Below, piece by piece: positions 1-10,230 of a stretch of DNA of 64,000 nt. The notes below the pieces were generated by a model, which saw only the letters and a list, made by a program, of their open reading frames with translations, did not search any database and had not been told where the DNA came from. The stretch comes from Sacculina carcini. Taxonomy: Eukaryota; Arthropoda; Thecostraca; Sacculinidae. How positions within the stretch are numbered: position 1 is the first letter of the stretch; the number at the start of each line of letters is the position of its first letter. Made by a program: the position numbers and the translations under genes. The stretch lies in NCBI GenBank assembly GCA_916048095.2, contig OU696570.1, positions 2,465,018 to 2,529,017 of the forward strand, given 5' to 3'.

Positions 1-2340
1 AAAAATTTTAGTGTGTTTTTTTAAAAGAGAAAGAGATTTTATTGAGCGTATTGAGGGAGATAGCCTATTGTAGATGCGAGGTCCTAAGATAGAGAAACAG
101 CGATTGTAGTGAGAATGCCTAGAAGGAAAGGGAGGTTCAACTAGTAGAAAATGATCCTTAGAAGACCTAAGAGAAAGAGATGAGGTTTTATAAGACAGAA
201 TGTCAAACAGATACGTAGGCTTACGAAGATGAAGAGCTGAATGAATAATTAAACAAATACGATACTCAATAAGAGCCTTGATTGGAAGTAACTTAAGTTT
301 GTGTAGAGAAGAAGAAACATGAGAACCCGAAGGAAGATTAAATATCATACGACAAGCTTTATTAATAATAGATTGAAGTTTCCTAAGCTGGCGGTGGTTG
401 AGTGATAGTAGAAGAGAACAGCAATACTGAACTTTGCTAAAGATGAATGAGTTAGCTAACTTGAAAGCAGCAGAAATAGTTATATATCTACGAATGGAAT
501 AGATACGCCTGAGCTGAAAGTTACAGCACCTAATAATGTCAGAGATGTGTGGATCAAAAGAAAGAGAGCTATCAAAAATGATACCAAGACTACGTACAGA
601 GCAGGATAGAGGTATACTAAGAGAAGTAGTACCATTAGAAGATGGAAAGAGGATATACTTAGTCTTATCAGGATTAAGTTTGAGATGACGAGTGAACGCC
701 CAACTTTCAATATCAGATAGAATAGAACTGACTGAAGAGCGAGAAATAGACACGGACGAGAGAAGGATTTGAATGTCATCAGCGAATATTTGAAATGACA
801 CATCGTGACGTCGAAGTACTTTCCCTACAGAGGTTAGATAGATATTGAAGAGGAGAGGGCCTAAGACAGAGCCTTGAGGGACACCGCAAGTTAGTGGGCA
901 AGCCTCACTACAAGAATCAGCAGAGGTAGATACGTATTGAGATCTATCAGAAAGATAAGAGCGAAAGAAAGAAAGAGCTGTGTCGCTAATGCCTAAGTCT
1001 AACAGAGTATCAATAAGAAGCAGATGATTAACAGCGTCAAAAGCAGCAGAAAAGTCTAGTTGTATAAGTAGAACATCCTTGCCAGAGAGAGTAGATTTGA
1101 GAATAGAATCATAGAGATATATTAGAGAAGTTTCTGTAGAGTGATAGTGACGGAAGCCAGACTGCTCAGGAAGAAGCAAATTGTCAGACTCAAGGTAGTC
1201 AGATAGCTGTATATAGGCAGCCATTTCAAGAACTTTGGACAGCCAAGGAATTCTAGAGATAGGTCTATAGTTAGAAAGCGTGTTAGCATCCAGATCAGAT
1301 TTCTTAAGTATAGGGAGAATACTGGCAGTTTTACATGCCAGAAATTGCCCAAGAGTGAAAGAAGCATTGATGAAGTTAGATAAGAAAGGAAGAAGTAATT
1401 CAATAGAGTGAGGAATCCTGGAAAGATCAATGGGGTCGAGAGATGAAGAATGAATTTTAACATGCCTTAAAATAGCTCTACAGTCAGAGATGGTTACTAA
1501 AGCAAAAGAGTGAAAAACAGATGAGGTTGAGCACGGAGAGGACAATGTCAGAACAGAAGGGAACAAGCAACGAATCTTATCGATTTTGGACTGAAAAAAA
1601 TTCATGAATAAAGAAGGTAATTGGTTAGATGCCAAATCAGGTACGATGAGACTACGGGAATTAACTAAAAGACTGTTAAAAAGCTTCCACAGTTTCTTAG
1701 AATTGAGACAGGAAGAGATTTTAGTATTATAGTAAGATTTTTTGGCGGAATCACAGAGAAGGTGATGATGCCGACGAGCATAACAGAAAGTTTGCCAAGA
1801 AGAGTCAGTCTTGAGACGACGCCATTGACGCTCAAGACGACGAAGGGAGATTTTAGAGTTTTTAATATCAGAGTTAAACCAAGGACAGCGAGTATTAGTG
1901 GAGCGGAAGACTTTAACAGGAATAAAGGTGGACTTAAGAGAATCAAGGGATGTGTTGAAATACCCTAAGAGAGAAGCAGGCGGTATATGAACGAAACATT
2001 CAGTAGCAAAACACAAGTACATATTGATATAAAGAGAATCTAAATCAGCGTTACGATAATCCGAGAAACTAATAATTTTAGGAGATTTGCAAGTGATAGG
2101 GAGGGAAGCAGAAAATTCTATTAATGAATGGTCAGATATGGAGGAATCAATAGGAAAAACAGTAAGATCTTTAATCAGAACAGAGGAATCAGAAAAGGAA
2201 AGGAGAAGATCAAGTGTGTGGCCGTGAACATGAGTAGGGCAGCATATATGATTAAAAAGACCAAATGAGTCAACTAATTGTAAAAATGTAGAAGAACAAG
2301 ACTTGAGATGAGGCGCATCAACCCAAAGGTTGAAGTCACC
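1..2340 (-). mobile_element. LINE ORF2, endonuclease end plus reverse transcriptase (CR1/L2-like), open at window edge
   Basis: Reading the minus strand from 2340 down to base 1 gives one frame without a stop, running off the window. It starts with the endonuclease motif CGDFNLW. It then shows an RT fingers/palm region (NYRPIS, LDFSAAFDAVNH), the conserved GVPQGSVLGPLLFN and the catalytic FADDIQ near 770. A thumb and C-terminal region ends with GPRIYNRLSPSIR near the edge. These are APE-type non-LTR retrotransposon signatures, and the order of domains fits the CR1/L2 group; clade assignment is inference. The upstream part of the endonuclease (2349-2924) is in another frame, so one small indel around 2345-2365 breaks ORF2. 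The 3-prime UTR lies outside the window, but matching 3-prime-end fragments may be at 7617-7818 and 11944-12009. Confidence 0.85.
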
Positions 2341-2348
2341 GCAAAATA

Positions 2349-2924
2349 TTATTCTAGAAGAATTGTTCTAGAAAAAATTGGAAGAAGTGCGTCAACAAGA
2401 GAAGAAAACTCATCAAGAAAGATCGAGGAGGAAAATGAATTAAGACGATAAATGATGACAATACATACAGGAAGAGTAGTTTTACCTATAACCTTACAAC
2501 ATAAATGTTCAAATGACTTAAAAGTGATATCTACACTACATAGATAGGCATTAATTATGTTCGAATTGAATACAAAAGAAACACCACCACCAGAGCATTT
2601 AGTAGAATTAGAGACGTTCAAAGGGCGACAATAATGAAAAGCTGAGTAGCCAGAAGGAAGCGAGTTGTCAAAAGAGGAAGTCTCAGCAACAGATAGCCAT
2701 GACTCAATAACCAGGAATATATCATAATTATGAAAAATGGACGAAAAAGGTGAAATTTTAGACCTAATAGACCTAAAATTCAAGAAAGCACATTTCAATA
2801 GACCAAGTTCATTATCAGACTTAGAACAAGAGATAATAGGAAACGAATCAGAGATAGAAGAAAGACACTTATCAGCGGATGATGAGCTGGTTGGAGGAAG
2901 CAGTACTGAAGAATCAGCGTCCAA
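2349..2924 (-). pseudogene. LINE ORF2 N-terminal endonuclease segment, frame-broken
   Basis: This 191-codon frame contains the typical APE endonuclease start LLKCAFLNFRSIRSKIS followed by DIFLVIESWLS, the usual opening of CR1/L2-type ORF2. It stops at 2349 within a short duplicated TTCTAGAA-like sequence, and homology resumes in another frame at about 2340 (CGDFN motif). I read this as one small indel in an otherwise well-preserved ORF2. It lies directly downstream, in the element's own orientation, of the zinc-knuckle ORF1 remnant at 2972-3260. Confidence 0.75.
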
Positions 2925-2971
2925 TTCAAAGTTAGATTGTTGTACACAATCAGTCAGGCCGGTGGTCCCAT

Positions 2972-3260
2972 CTAGTTTCCCGAATTGAGATCCTCGACGG
3001 TCTGAGTCCGGTTGATCACATGGGTCCTCGATGTCCAGAAGCAGGGGCAGGCAGAGTCAAACGCTGCATGGCAGACGTTGTCACGACCCGCACGAACACA
3101 GTTGATGCACTTGCGGGCATTCTTCCTCGAGCACGACTTGGTGGTGTGTTTTCCAGCACACCACCCACAAGTGGCCTCCTGGGATCGACATTTGTCAGCC
3201 GTGTGACCATGACGTTGGCATTTGACACACCGAGTAACCCAAAAGCGGTCATACACCAGG
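2972..3260 (-). mobile_element. LINE ORF1 C-terminus with zinc knuckles
   Basis: The minus-strand frame shows a CX2CX4HX4C knuckle (CVKCQRHGHTADKC), a second CX2CX3HX4C knuckle (CGWCAGKHTTKSC) and a third, looser cysteine cluster (CINC...CHAAFDSAC). This is the usual RNA-binding tail of a LINE ORF1 (Gag-like) protein. It stops at 2972, just upstream of the endonuclease frame. The N-terminal part is replaced by a (CA)n run from about 3258, so only the tail survives. The frame stays open through the microsatellite, but that part is simple repeat. Confidence 0.75.
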
Positions 3261-3300
3261 CACACACACACACACGCACACACACACACCACACACACAC

Positions 3301-3350
<50 letters not shown>
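3258..3350. repeat. (CA)n microsatellite
   Basis: Nearly pure CA dinucleotides with a few interruptions. It has replaced or interrupted the 5-prime part of the minus-strand LINE ORF1. Open frames through it encode only His/Thr or Cys/Val repeats and are not genes. Confidence 0.95.
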
Positions 3351-3395
3351 GGAACACCAAAACAGTCGCACACACCCCAGCTTGACGAGCACCGA

Positions 3396-3600
3396 CCCTA
3401 TAGAGCAGAGGTTATTCCGCTATTATGGACCAAAGGTTGTAGCTCCCTATAGACCTTTTTATATACCAAAGGTGGCCTTTTTATATACCAAGGTGACCCA
3501 GAATGTCACTTTCCACGAACCAAAGGTGCCACTCCCTATAGACCAAGGCTTGACACTCCCTATAGATCAAAAGTTCAAAAGACACTCATCTATAAACAAC
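3396..3600. repeat. Degenerate tandem repeat with CCCTATAGA core
   Basis: The core CCCTATAGA(C/T)CAAAGG recurs about every 25-60 bases (near 3399, 3449, 3535, 3559), mixed with TTTTTATATACCAAAGGT variants near 3467 and 3477. The copies are imperfect. I do not recognise the family. Confidence 0.55.
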
Positions 3601-3639
3601 AGAAATACGTCTGACCTATAAACTATATCATTAACAAAT

Positions 3640-4294
3640 AGAGAGAGTCAAGAACATAAAGTTTTTGGGACTCATGGTTGAGGAAAATATGAACTGGAGA
3701 GACCATATCAACCATGTTTGTTGTAAAATCTCGAAAATATGTGGAGTGTTATATAAAGTGCGCTTTCATTTAACAAAAAAGGCTCTGATTAGCATCTACT
3801 ATACGCTCGCATATCCCCACTTGATATATTGTGTGTCGATATGGTCCTGCACCTGGCCATCGTTTCTCAACAAATTGAAAGTTGCCCAAAACAAAATCAT
3901 TAGATGTATAACGTTCACAGAAAAATTCGAGTCCGTGGGGCACTTATATAGTTTGTTAAATGTTTTGAATTTCGATAACATCAGAAGCTTTTTCATATGC
4001 TTGCTCATTCATAAATTTATTACCAATAACAAAATACAGGCGAACATTTTCAGCATGAAACCGCACCGCTCTGGGCATTATCATACGAGACTCGTTCATG
4101 ATTTGGTATCACCCAGGTTTCACACTACACTCTTTAAAAACTGTATCATATGTCAGGGACCAACCACATGGAACAGCTTGCCCGTGTGCTTAAAATCCTT
4201 GCTGAACAATGTAACATTGGCTGTATTCCGTGGTAAATTAAGAGCATATCTACTAAATAGCTCGGCAAATAATGACTATCCGAGTAATAAATAG
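3640..4294 (+). mobile_element. LINE reverse transcriptase C-terminal fragment
   Basis: The frame begins KFLGLMVEENMNWRDHI and contains SIYYTLAYPHLIYCVSIW and ends with GPTTWNSLP followed by a short basic tail. These are the thumb and C-terminal motifs of non-LTR reverse transcriptases (jockey/CR1-like). The catalytic palm is missing, so this is a 5-prime-truncated insertion in plus orientation. The stop is at 4292-4294. The 3-prime UTR appears to run through TG-rich and (TA)n sequence to an (ACAA)n tail at about 4958-4981. Confidence 0.8.
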
Positions 4295-4439
4295 AATTGT
4301 ATTTGTGTGTACGCTTGTAATTGTGTGTATGAATGTGTGTGCTTGTGTTAGTTTATATGTATGCATGCATGTTGGCATGTGCGCGTGTGTAAGAGCGTGT
4401 ATGCGTGTATGTGTGTGTGGTTGTATGTGTGTGCATGAA

Positions 4440-4507
<68 letters not shown>

Positions 4508-4660
4508 AATATGGTAATTCATATGTAGGTATGTATGTGACTGTGGATGTTTGTGTGCGTATGTGTGAGTGTTTGCATTAATGGATTTTAATTGAAGAAA
4601 TGTAAACTCACGTGCATGGATGGTACATGGATGGTTGAGTATGCCTGTGCGTGTATGAGG

Positions 4661-4712
<52 letters not shown>

Positions 4713-4985
4713 CTGGGGTTGTGTGTGAGTGTGCATGTATATGTAAATATGGAGTTAAATGTTTATATTTGTTGCGTGTTGTATAAATATGTTGTATTAT
4801 CTGATGTAGCCGCGTAGTCGTTGCCAACCATTGTCTGTTTGTACCATATTCTACTTCAATCATGTCCGTCTATGAGCTTGCTCGATGTGTATTTCTGCCA
4901 TTTTATACCTTTATATTGGCATGAAATGATTGTGATGTGAAAAATGTGGCAATAAACTGAACAAACAAACAAACAAACAAAGGAA
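4295..4985 (+). mobile_element. Presumed LINE 3-prime UTR ending in (ACAA)n tail
   Basis: After the stop at 4294 the sequence is TG-rich, with (TA)n at 4441-4504 and (TG)n at about 4661-4711. It then has a non-repetitive 200-base segment ending GGCAATAAACTGAACAAACA. A short-unit tail directly after an AATAAA-like sequence is typical of a LINE 3-prime end, so I place the element boundary near 4981-4985. Confidence 0.55.
4441..4504. repeat. (TA)n microsatellite
   Basis: Pure TA run of about 32 units inside the presumed 3-prime UTR of the preceding LINE fragment. TG-rich sequence lies on both sides. Confidence 0.95.
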
Positions 4986-5633
4986 ACCCAATTCAGCAAT
5001 GATGGTAAACTCCAAAGTATGACAATGCACCGTGAGACCTTTGGGCAAAGAACCGGTGAAAATGAGAAATGCATAGGCAACCGCTCAAACTGAATACGCG
5101 CTCTTCTAAATGGAAAAACAAATTGCGTACGTTTTCTCTTTCTCTCTGTGAAAAAAATCATATTTTGCTACGTCCAAATCAACAGCAAAAAACCTTGTTT
5201 ATGCACCGTGTAGTAGTACTCATATAAATATCCGTTTCAAAGCACAATATATATAAAAATTTACACACACACACACACAGATATCAGAACAGAACGTCGA
5301 AAGCAACGCTGCAACCATAGCGTGCAAGAATTAACCCGCATGCTGCACCCACACACCCACACACATACATACACACAAAGTGATACTGCGATACGCGTCG
5401 AGTGTGAATTTTTACAAAGCCACCCACCAGCCCCCTCTCTCCAGCACTCTCCTCAGCCCTGTGAGCACACCTTTCTAGCGCGTGCATGACGCGTGAAAAC
5501 ATCCGTGTGTGTGTGTGTGTGTTTCTGCGTCTATGTGTGTCCTTGTGTATGCATGTGTGTGAACGTATATATGTATGTGTATGTGTGTCTGTGTGTCTTT
5601 GTGAATGCATGTGTGTGTGCGTGTTTGTTGCAG
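4986..5633. other. Intergenic or intronic region with CA/TG microsatellites
   Basis: No gene recognised. It contains short (CA)n at 5265-5279, CA-rich sequence at 5346-5378 and TG-rich sequence from 5506 onward leading into the acceptor of the candidate exon. Minus-strand frames here are microsatellite translations. Confidence 0.5.
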
Positions 5634-5780
5634 ACACGTGTGCACTACCAGCCGCCATTTTTCGACACTTTCCCGCATGGCAGCGCTGTGCTGATGTGCC
5701 GCACACAGCGCCGCATCGACCAGGGCTTGCCCACGCTGTCGCTGGTCTCGAAACGGCCAGGATTTCCGTTCTACGTGTGA
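5634..5780 (+). CDS. Candidate terminal coding exon of an unrecognised gene
   Basis: A GC-rich block follows a TG-rich tract and a good acceptor (GTTTGTTGCAG ending at 5633). In frame it encodes 48 residues beginning TRVHYQPPFFDTFPHG, with GSAVLMCRTQRRID in the middle and SLVSKRPGFPFYV before a TGA at 5778-5780. The residue composition is protein-like, and the base composition differs from its AT-rich, repeat-laden surroundings. The acceptor architecture matches the host genes here. I do not recognise the family and see no upstream exon, so the rest may lie to the left of the window or be lost. The minus strand is also open but has no matching splice signals. Confidence 0.4.
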   Translation, partial: TRVHYQPPFFDTFPHGSAVLMCRTQRRIDQGLPTLSLVSKRPGFPFYV

Positions 5781-5845
5781 CGGACGCTGCAGCCACGTGA
5801 CACGCAATATGTGTGTATAGGTGTGTGTATAGGTGAAAAAGTCTA

Positions 5846-5925
5846 GAGTAGGGTTCTCAACCTCTTGATGCTCCATACCCCCAATGCACTACCGAATATG
5901 GTCCCATACCCTTTGCATAATTGAC
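5846..5925 (+). mobile_element. hAT-like terminal fragment
   Basis: The sequence GTAGGGTTCTCAACCTCTTG resembles the TIRs of the elements at 16607-16870 and 39598-39899 (CAGTGGTTCTTGAGC and CAGTGGTTCTCAATC). No second end is visible nearby. It is probably a broken copy. Confidence 0.4.
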
Positions 5926-6079
5926 TGTTCAAATTAACTATGACCAATCCTATTATATGCCAGTATATCTTCCAGATTCACGAGTATATCAATCGCTTTT
6001 GAATTTACTGTACTTTAGAGATATTACTAGGAAAAACACAGCCATTTATAATTATATACTATATACTATACTGTATTAT

Positions 6080-6270
6080 ATACTAGCATTTAAACCCGCC
6101 CGTTGTGCGGAACAATTCATACAATGCAACTCATATTCAGTTCATAATGGAAAAGGAATACAAATTAAAAAAGAAAATAGTAAACCCTTGAAAAGTCTTA
6201 ACCAATAGAAATGTCAGGATGTGAATGTTTATATTTATATTTTCGCAAACTATTTTCCCTCAAATGGCCT
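6080..6270. repeat. Fragment of the CCCGCCCGT-motif repeat family
   Basis: TACTAGCATTTAAACCCGCC followed by CGTTGTGCGGAACAATTC, then an AT-rich body with ACCAATAGAAA. This is the unit found many times in the inverted arms at 51.6-54.4 kb and 59.1-60.3 kb, with body similarity to about 59730-59900. It is a solitary copy far from those arms. Confidence 0.65.
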
Positions 6271-7000
6271 TGTTGGTAGCCATGTCTACGCCAATACAAT
6301 TTGCCTATAAAAAGGCAACGGTGCGTGGAATTCGCTTTACAGTCCGTCCTTAAAAGGACGCTTAATTATGTCATGCAAAACGATGCGAATAGTTTTATCG
6401 GCTGCTATATTCGCACGGACACGCAACACAGTAAGCACTAGCACAGTAATGACGAGGCAGAACAATCGAGTCGAGCGAACACAAGTCACAAATCAGGCGA
6501 GTGAAAACAAGTCGGAAATCGAGGCGCGATGGGCGATGCACGGTGCCCAACAGCGCAATGCGCGTACTTAAGTGTGTTTTGCTTAAATACTATATAAGGC
6601 ATGTACATACACATGGCACTGACATGATTCGGCATGGTCTCATTCGCGGCAGGAAGGATTGGGCTACCCAACAAAAAAACATGTTAATCGGACTTATGGT
6701 TCCAGAAATATAAGCCTCTGAAAAACGGGTAAAAGTGTTTTTCGAAAAAGTAGGAGGGTATTTTGGACGTGCCACGTGCCACAGTGGCCACTGACATGAT
6801 TCGGCTTGGTCTCATCCGCGGCAGGAAGGATGACGCTACCCAACAAAAAAATGCATGTTAATCGGACTTATGGTTCCAGAGATATGAGCCTCTGAAAAGC
6901 GTGACGACGGCCGGCCGCTCATACTCATTTTTCTAGTAACACCAAGTATGAACTTGCTCGCTTCGCTCGCTCGTAATTATGAAAAATGGACGCAAACACA
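6271..7000. repeat. Two-copy tandem repeat of about 170 bp
   Basis: The segment starting ACTGACATGATTCGGC and ending CCAGAAATATAAGCCTCTGA at 6619-6724 recurs at 6789-6900 with a few differences. It is followed by a GC-rich stretch at 6903-6927. A short open frame at 6368-6571 precedes it but matches nothing I recognise. The block reads like the 3-prime part of a transposon; the class is not identifiable. Confidence 0.6.
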
Positions 7001-7070
7001 CACACACACATTACACTACATTACATTAAGACATTTATATCGCGCTTTTCACCCGAGGGTCTCAAAAGCG

Positions 7071-7111
<41 letters not shown>

Positions 7112-7610
7112 ACTCACACAAAACACACACTCACACACATACACACTCACACACAACACACACACACACACACACACAAGCACAAGAGTCATACACATAC
7201 ACAATCACGAACACACACTCACCTACATACACACACCCATACACACACAAAACAGACAAGTACATATACGCACAACCACAAACATACACTAACGTTAAGA
7301 TACTCAAAAACACAAAAATACACACGCACACACACATACATATTGAATAAGATAGCAAAGCCGACATACAGCACAGAAGACAACACAACATACAACACAT
7401 TAAGACAACACAGCAGGCATACAACGACATACACTCAGATTGACAAATCACAACACAATGGACACACAAATACAAACCAGAAAACACAACATAACAGACA
7501 CACAAAGACATACACTCAAACAAATAGACAGAGAACACAACACAACAGACACAAAAACAGATAACAGAGCTCAACACAACAACACACAGACAGCATACAA
7601 TGGAGAAACA
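7000..7610. repeat. Long degenerate (CA)n-derived region
   Basis: About 600 bases dominated by ACAC, ACATACAC and AACACA variants, grading to CAACACAACA-type sequence at the right. Frames on both strands are open because of the low complexity and are not genes. Confidence 0.85.
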
Positions 7611-7616
7611 TACATA

Positions 7617-7818
7617 CACAAGAACGGAAAACACGCGCATGAAGCACATACACATAGAAGACAGAATTAGGAAACAATCAGACCTTATATTCAGTACTAA
7701 TATATACAATATTATTAAGACAGTAATAAGACTTAGTGAGAAAGAAATTTTTAGTATGTGTTTTGAAAAGAGATAGAGATTTGATTGAGCGTATTGAGCG
7801 AGATAGCCTATTGTAGAC
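7617..7818 (-). mobile_element. LINE 3-prime-end fragment (5-prime-truncated copy)
   Basis: 7780-7818 (GATTGAGCGTATTGAG then GAGATAGCCTATTGTAGA) repeats the window-start LINE at about 36-75. 7617-7682 recurs at 11944-12009 (AAGAACGGAAAACAC, GACAGAATTAGGAAACAATC). The shared order fits a minus-strand LINE truncated at its 5-prime side near 7818, giving a view of the 3-prime UTR that the copy at 1-3260 lacks. Confidence 0.65.
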
Positions 7819-8340
7819 ACGCGCGATCACTTGTGTCTTACCATGTGAATTTGATTGGTTGCTGTTTCCTGTTTGATTGTTATTATCAATACTCGTAATT
7901 TCTTATTTGATGTCTGTTTGCGGTGATTGATTTGTGACTCACTATCTATCCCGTTTTGGTGGGTGCTTGTGTTCCACTGACTGGTTGGTTGTAACAAAGT
8001 TTCAGTCGGACCAGATTTTCTCTTTCTTCATTTGCTTTGTGTTGAGTTTCCATAGATGAGCTTAGCAGTTATAATTAACATTGCGATGTGCGTGTTTACA
8101 TCCGAAATGCTCTGTGTAGACTAACCATATGCATGTGTTGTTCTCATTGTGTAAATGTGTTCATTGCGTTATTTGAATCGTAATATTTATTCATTCGTGT
8201 ATTCTTTTTATTGTTTCCGTAATTGTATTTGTGTGTGCGGTGCTTTCATGTTTAATGTTTTGATTTTCCCAATTTCTTTGTAGTTTGCCGCGCTTGTGTC
8301 CCTGGATGAGAGCTATACAAATAAATGAATGAATGAATGT
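7819..8340 (+). mobile_element. LINE 3-prime UTR with (TGAA)n tail
   Basis: TTTGCCGCGCTTGTGTCCCT and GAGAGCTATACAAATAAA end in (TGAA)n at 8323-8338. The end resembles that of the LINE at 50092-51373 (CGCGCTTGTGTTTTACCGGC and GCTATAGCAAATA, then (GTT)n). No coding part is visible, so this is a short 5-prime-truncated insertion. Confidence 0.6.
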
Positions 8341-8499
8341 TATTCAACGGCGTTCAGCACTGTTATGGGCGTAGAAACGAGTGCGCTTGGTAAATGGCTG
8401 GCTGGCGTACGCTGCTTGTGACCGCGATGAATGGCTGGTGTTCACGGCTTCTATTTTGCATCGTGGTGGTTAGCTAATCTTCATAGCTAATCTGGTATC

Positions 8500-8595
8500 C
8501 TCTAAATCTAAGATCCTTGAAATATTTTACTTTCTTCGGTCCACGCATCTATAATTATCTTCCTTCTCATATTACTTCACTAATTTCTTATTTAC
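8500..8595 (+). mobile_element. LINE reverse transcriptase C-terminal scrap
   Basis: Encodes KYFTFFGPRIYNYLPSHITS, matching the C-terminal FFYAPRLYNSLPSHIT of the LINE at 50092 and GPRIYNRL of the LINE at 1-2340. The frame then runs into unrelated sequence. Confidence 0.65.
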
Positions 8596-9700
8596 CAGAG
8601 CTGATGCATAGTAGTAAGGCCGGAGTGTTGTCGCTTGTGTATATCACAACGTTTGGTGGCCTATGTGCTAAGCTGTGTCTGTGTTATGTGACTTTTTCTG
8701 TTGTGCTATTGTGTTTTTTGTTGTGCGATTTGTGGTGTATTTTGCTTTGTGATTTCCTCTGCTTCTTTTTTATGTCATATTCTCTCTCAATCATTGGTTT
8801 GTTGGTAATATGAAATGCGTTCGGTGTCTTGGTATATTTATCGTTGCATTGTTATTCTGAGTTTTCCAGCGAACAAGGACCTGATCTGAGGGACTCTACG
8901 GCTTTCAACACTGCTCTGGGCGTTTGTACGAGTACGGGCGGTGCATATGTAGTGGCTTCAATTGATTAGTTTTTGTATATGACTACTGTTTATTCCGGCG
9001 ATCACTTCATATATTTCCATGTCCTAGTACTGTCGTTTCATTTAATCTTCCTGTTATACATTGCACAGCATCACGTGTTTTGTGTCCTGTGTTGTTTCAT
9101 GTGTAATGGCCTCTCGAGCAAATTTCTCTCCTCATGTCGCTTTTCATTAGTTTGTTATTTTCTTATTTCTGCTCTTATGTAATCTTTCCAGTTTCTGTGA
9201 GCACGTGTTTGCGTTTTGTGTTGTTTTCTTAATTGTCTCGTGACTTGTATTTTGTGTTGTGACTTCGTGTTATATGGTTTTTTCTTTTCTATCTTGTGGT
9301 CTCTTGATTAGTTTTCTTTTTCAGTCTCCAGTGAGTGAGTGAATCTTGTCTCTATCAGATCTTGCACATAGTAGTAAGGCCATGCGTTGTCGCTTGTGTA
9401 TATCACAACGTTTGACGAACCAAGTGCCAAGCTATGTGTCTGGTCTACCTCTGTGTGAATTGTGTCGTGTTCTCTTCTGGTTGTCTATTTTTGATTTAAT
9501 CTTGTCTTCTCTATCAGATCTTGCACATAGTAGTAAGGCCATGCGTTGTCGCTTGTGTTTATCATAACGTTTGACGAACTAAGTGCCAAGCTATGTGTCT
9601 GGTCTACCTCTGTGTGAATTGTGTTGTGTCTTGTGTTCTCTACTGCTGGTCTAGTTTTCAGTTGAAACTTTTCTTGTTCTTCTTGATGAGATGTCTTTCT
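8596..9700. repeat. Tandem duplication of about 159 bp plus a diverged third copy
   Basis: The unit with CAGATCTTGCACATAGTAG and GGCCATGCGTTGTCGCTTGT occurs at about 9342-9500 and 9501-9640. A diverged copy is at 8596-8680 (CATAGTAGTAAGGCCGGAGT). AACACTGCTCTGGGCG at 8889 echoes CAGCACTGTTATGGGCG at 8353. This looks like duplicated 3-prime UTR of LINE copies. No gene is visible. Confidence 0.65.
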
Positions 9701-10046
9701 TTTCGACCCGATGCTTGATTTAGCATTTCATTCAGCATTCCTACTAAACATTTGTTTCCTATTTTGTTAGTTATTTCCTTTTGTTTCACTTTTTCCATTT
9801 TCTACATCATGGATGCCATTGTTTTTGCATGATTGCTTTTGGAGTTTTGTTGTGTGATTTTATTATTGATAAGGTTCGACGTGTGATTATTTTTCTGTTT
9901 ATCGCATGTTGAATCGGGAAAATATATTTCAACTAGGGGTTAGGCTAAAACATCAATGTGGTTCATTGGATGTCTTAGCTTAACCTATGTGTCTTTCTCT
10001 ATCAATATGATCCATGATTTGATTGAAGACGGTATAAAATCTGTGA
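9701..10046. other. Unassigned AT-rich sequence
   Basis: No open frame, repeat or RNA gene that I can support. Confidence 0.5.
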
Positions 10047-10230
10047 TGAGTAGTCAGAGCCGTAGCAACCGCCCCCGTACCCCCCGGCCGGGGGGCCGAA
10101 TGTTGAGGGGCCCCTTTGCTTCACGTATTATGTGATTATGTCTAATAAATGCATTCAATATTCACAATGGGGGCCCCGAGTGTTGCCCTCGGGGGGGAGC
10201 ATAATTCCTCGCAACGGCTCTGTGAGTAGT
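10047..10230. mobile_element. Short hAT-type non-autonomous element with perfect 8-bp TSD
   Basis: Ends are CAGAGCCGTAGCAACC (from 10055) and CGCAACGGCTCTG (to 10222), an inverted pair beginning CAGAG as in hAT transposons. TGAGTAGT flanks both sides (10047-10054 and 10223-10230), an exact 8-bp target duplication. The 168-bp interior has G and C runs and no coding capacity. It shares its termini with the element at 36948-37397. Confidence 0.85.

Noticed and set aside
3020..3385. Open frames through (CA)n and (TG)n runs, here and in many other places (for example 4272-4517, 12005-12415, 24167-24777, 58830-59169)
   Set aside because: Dinucleotide repeats leave frames open on both strands; the products are Cys/Val or His/Thr repeats with no conserved motif.
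6368..6571. Candidate small gene, possibly Helitron-related
   Set aside because: Basic and Gln/Arg-rich, but no replication initiator or helicase motif is visible. Called only as part of an unidentified repeat.
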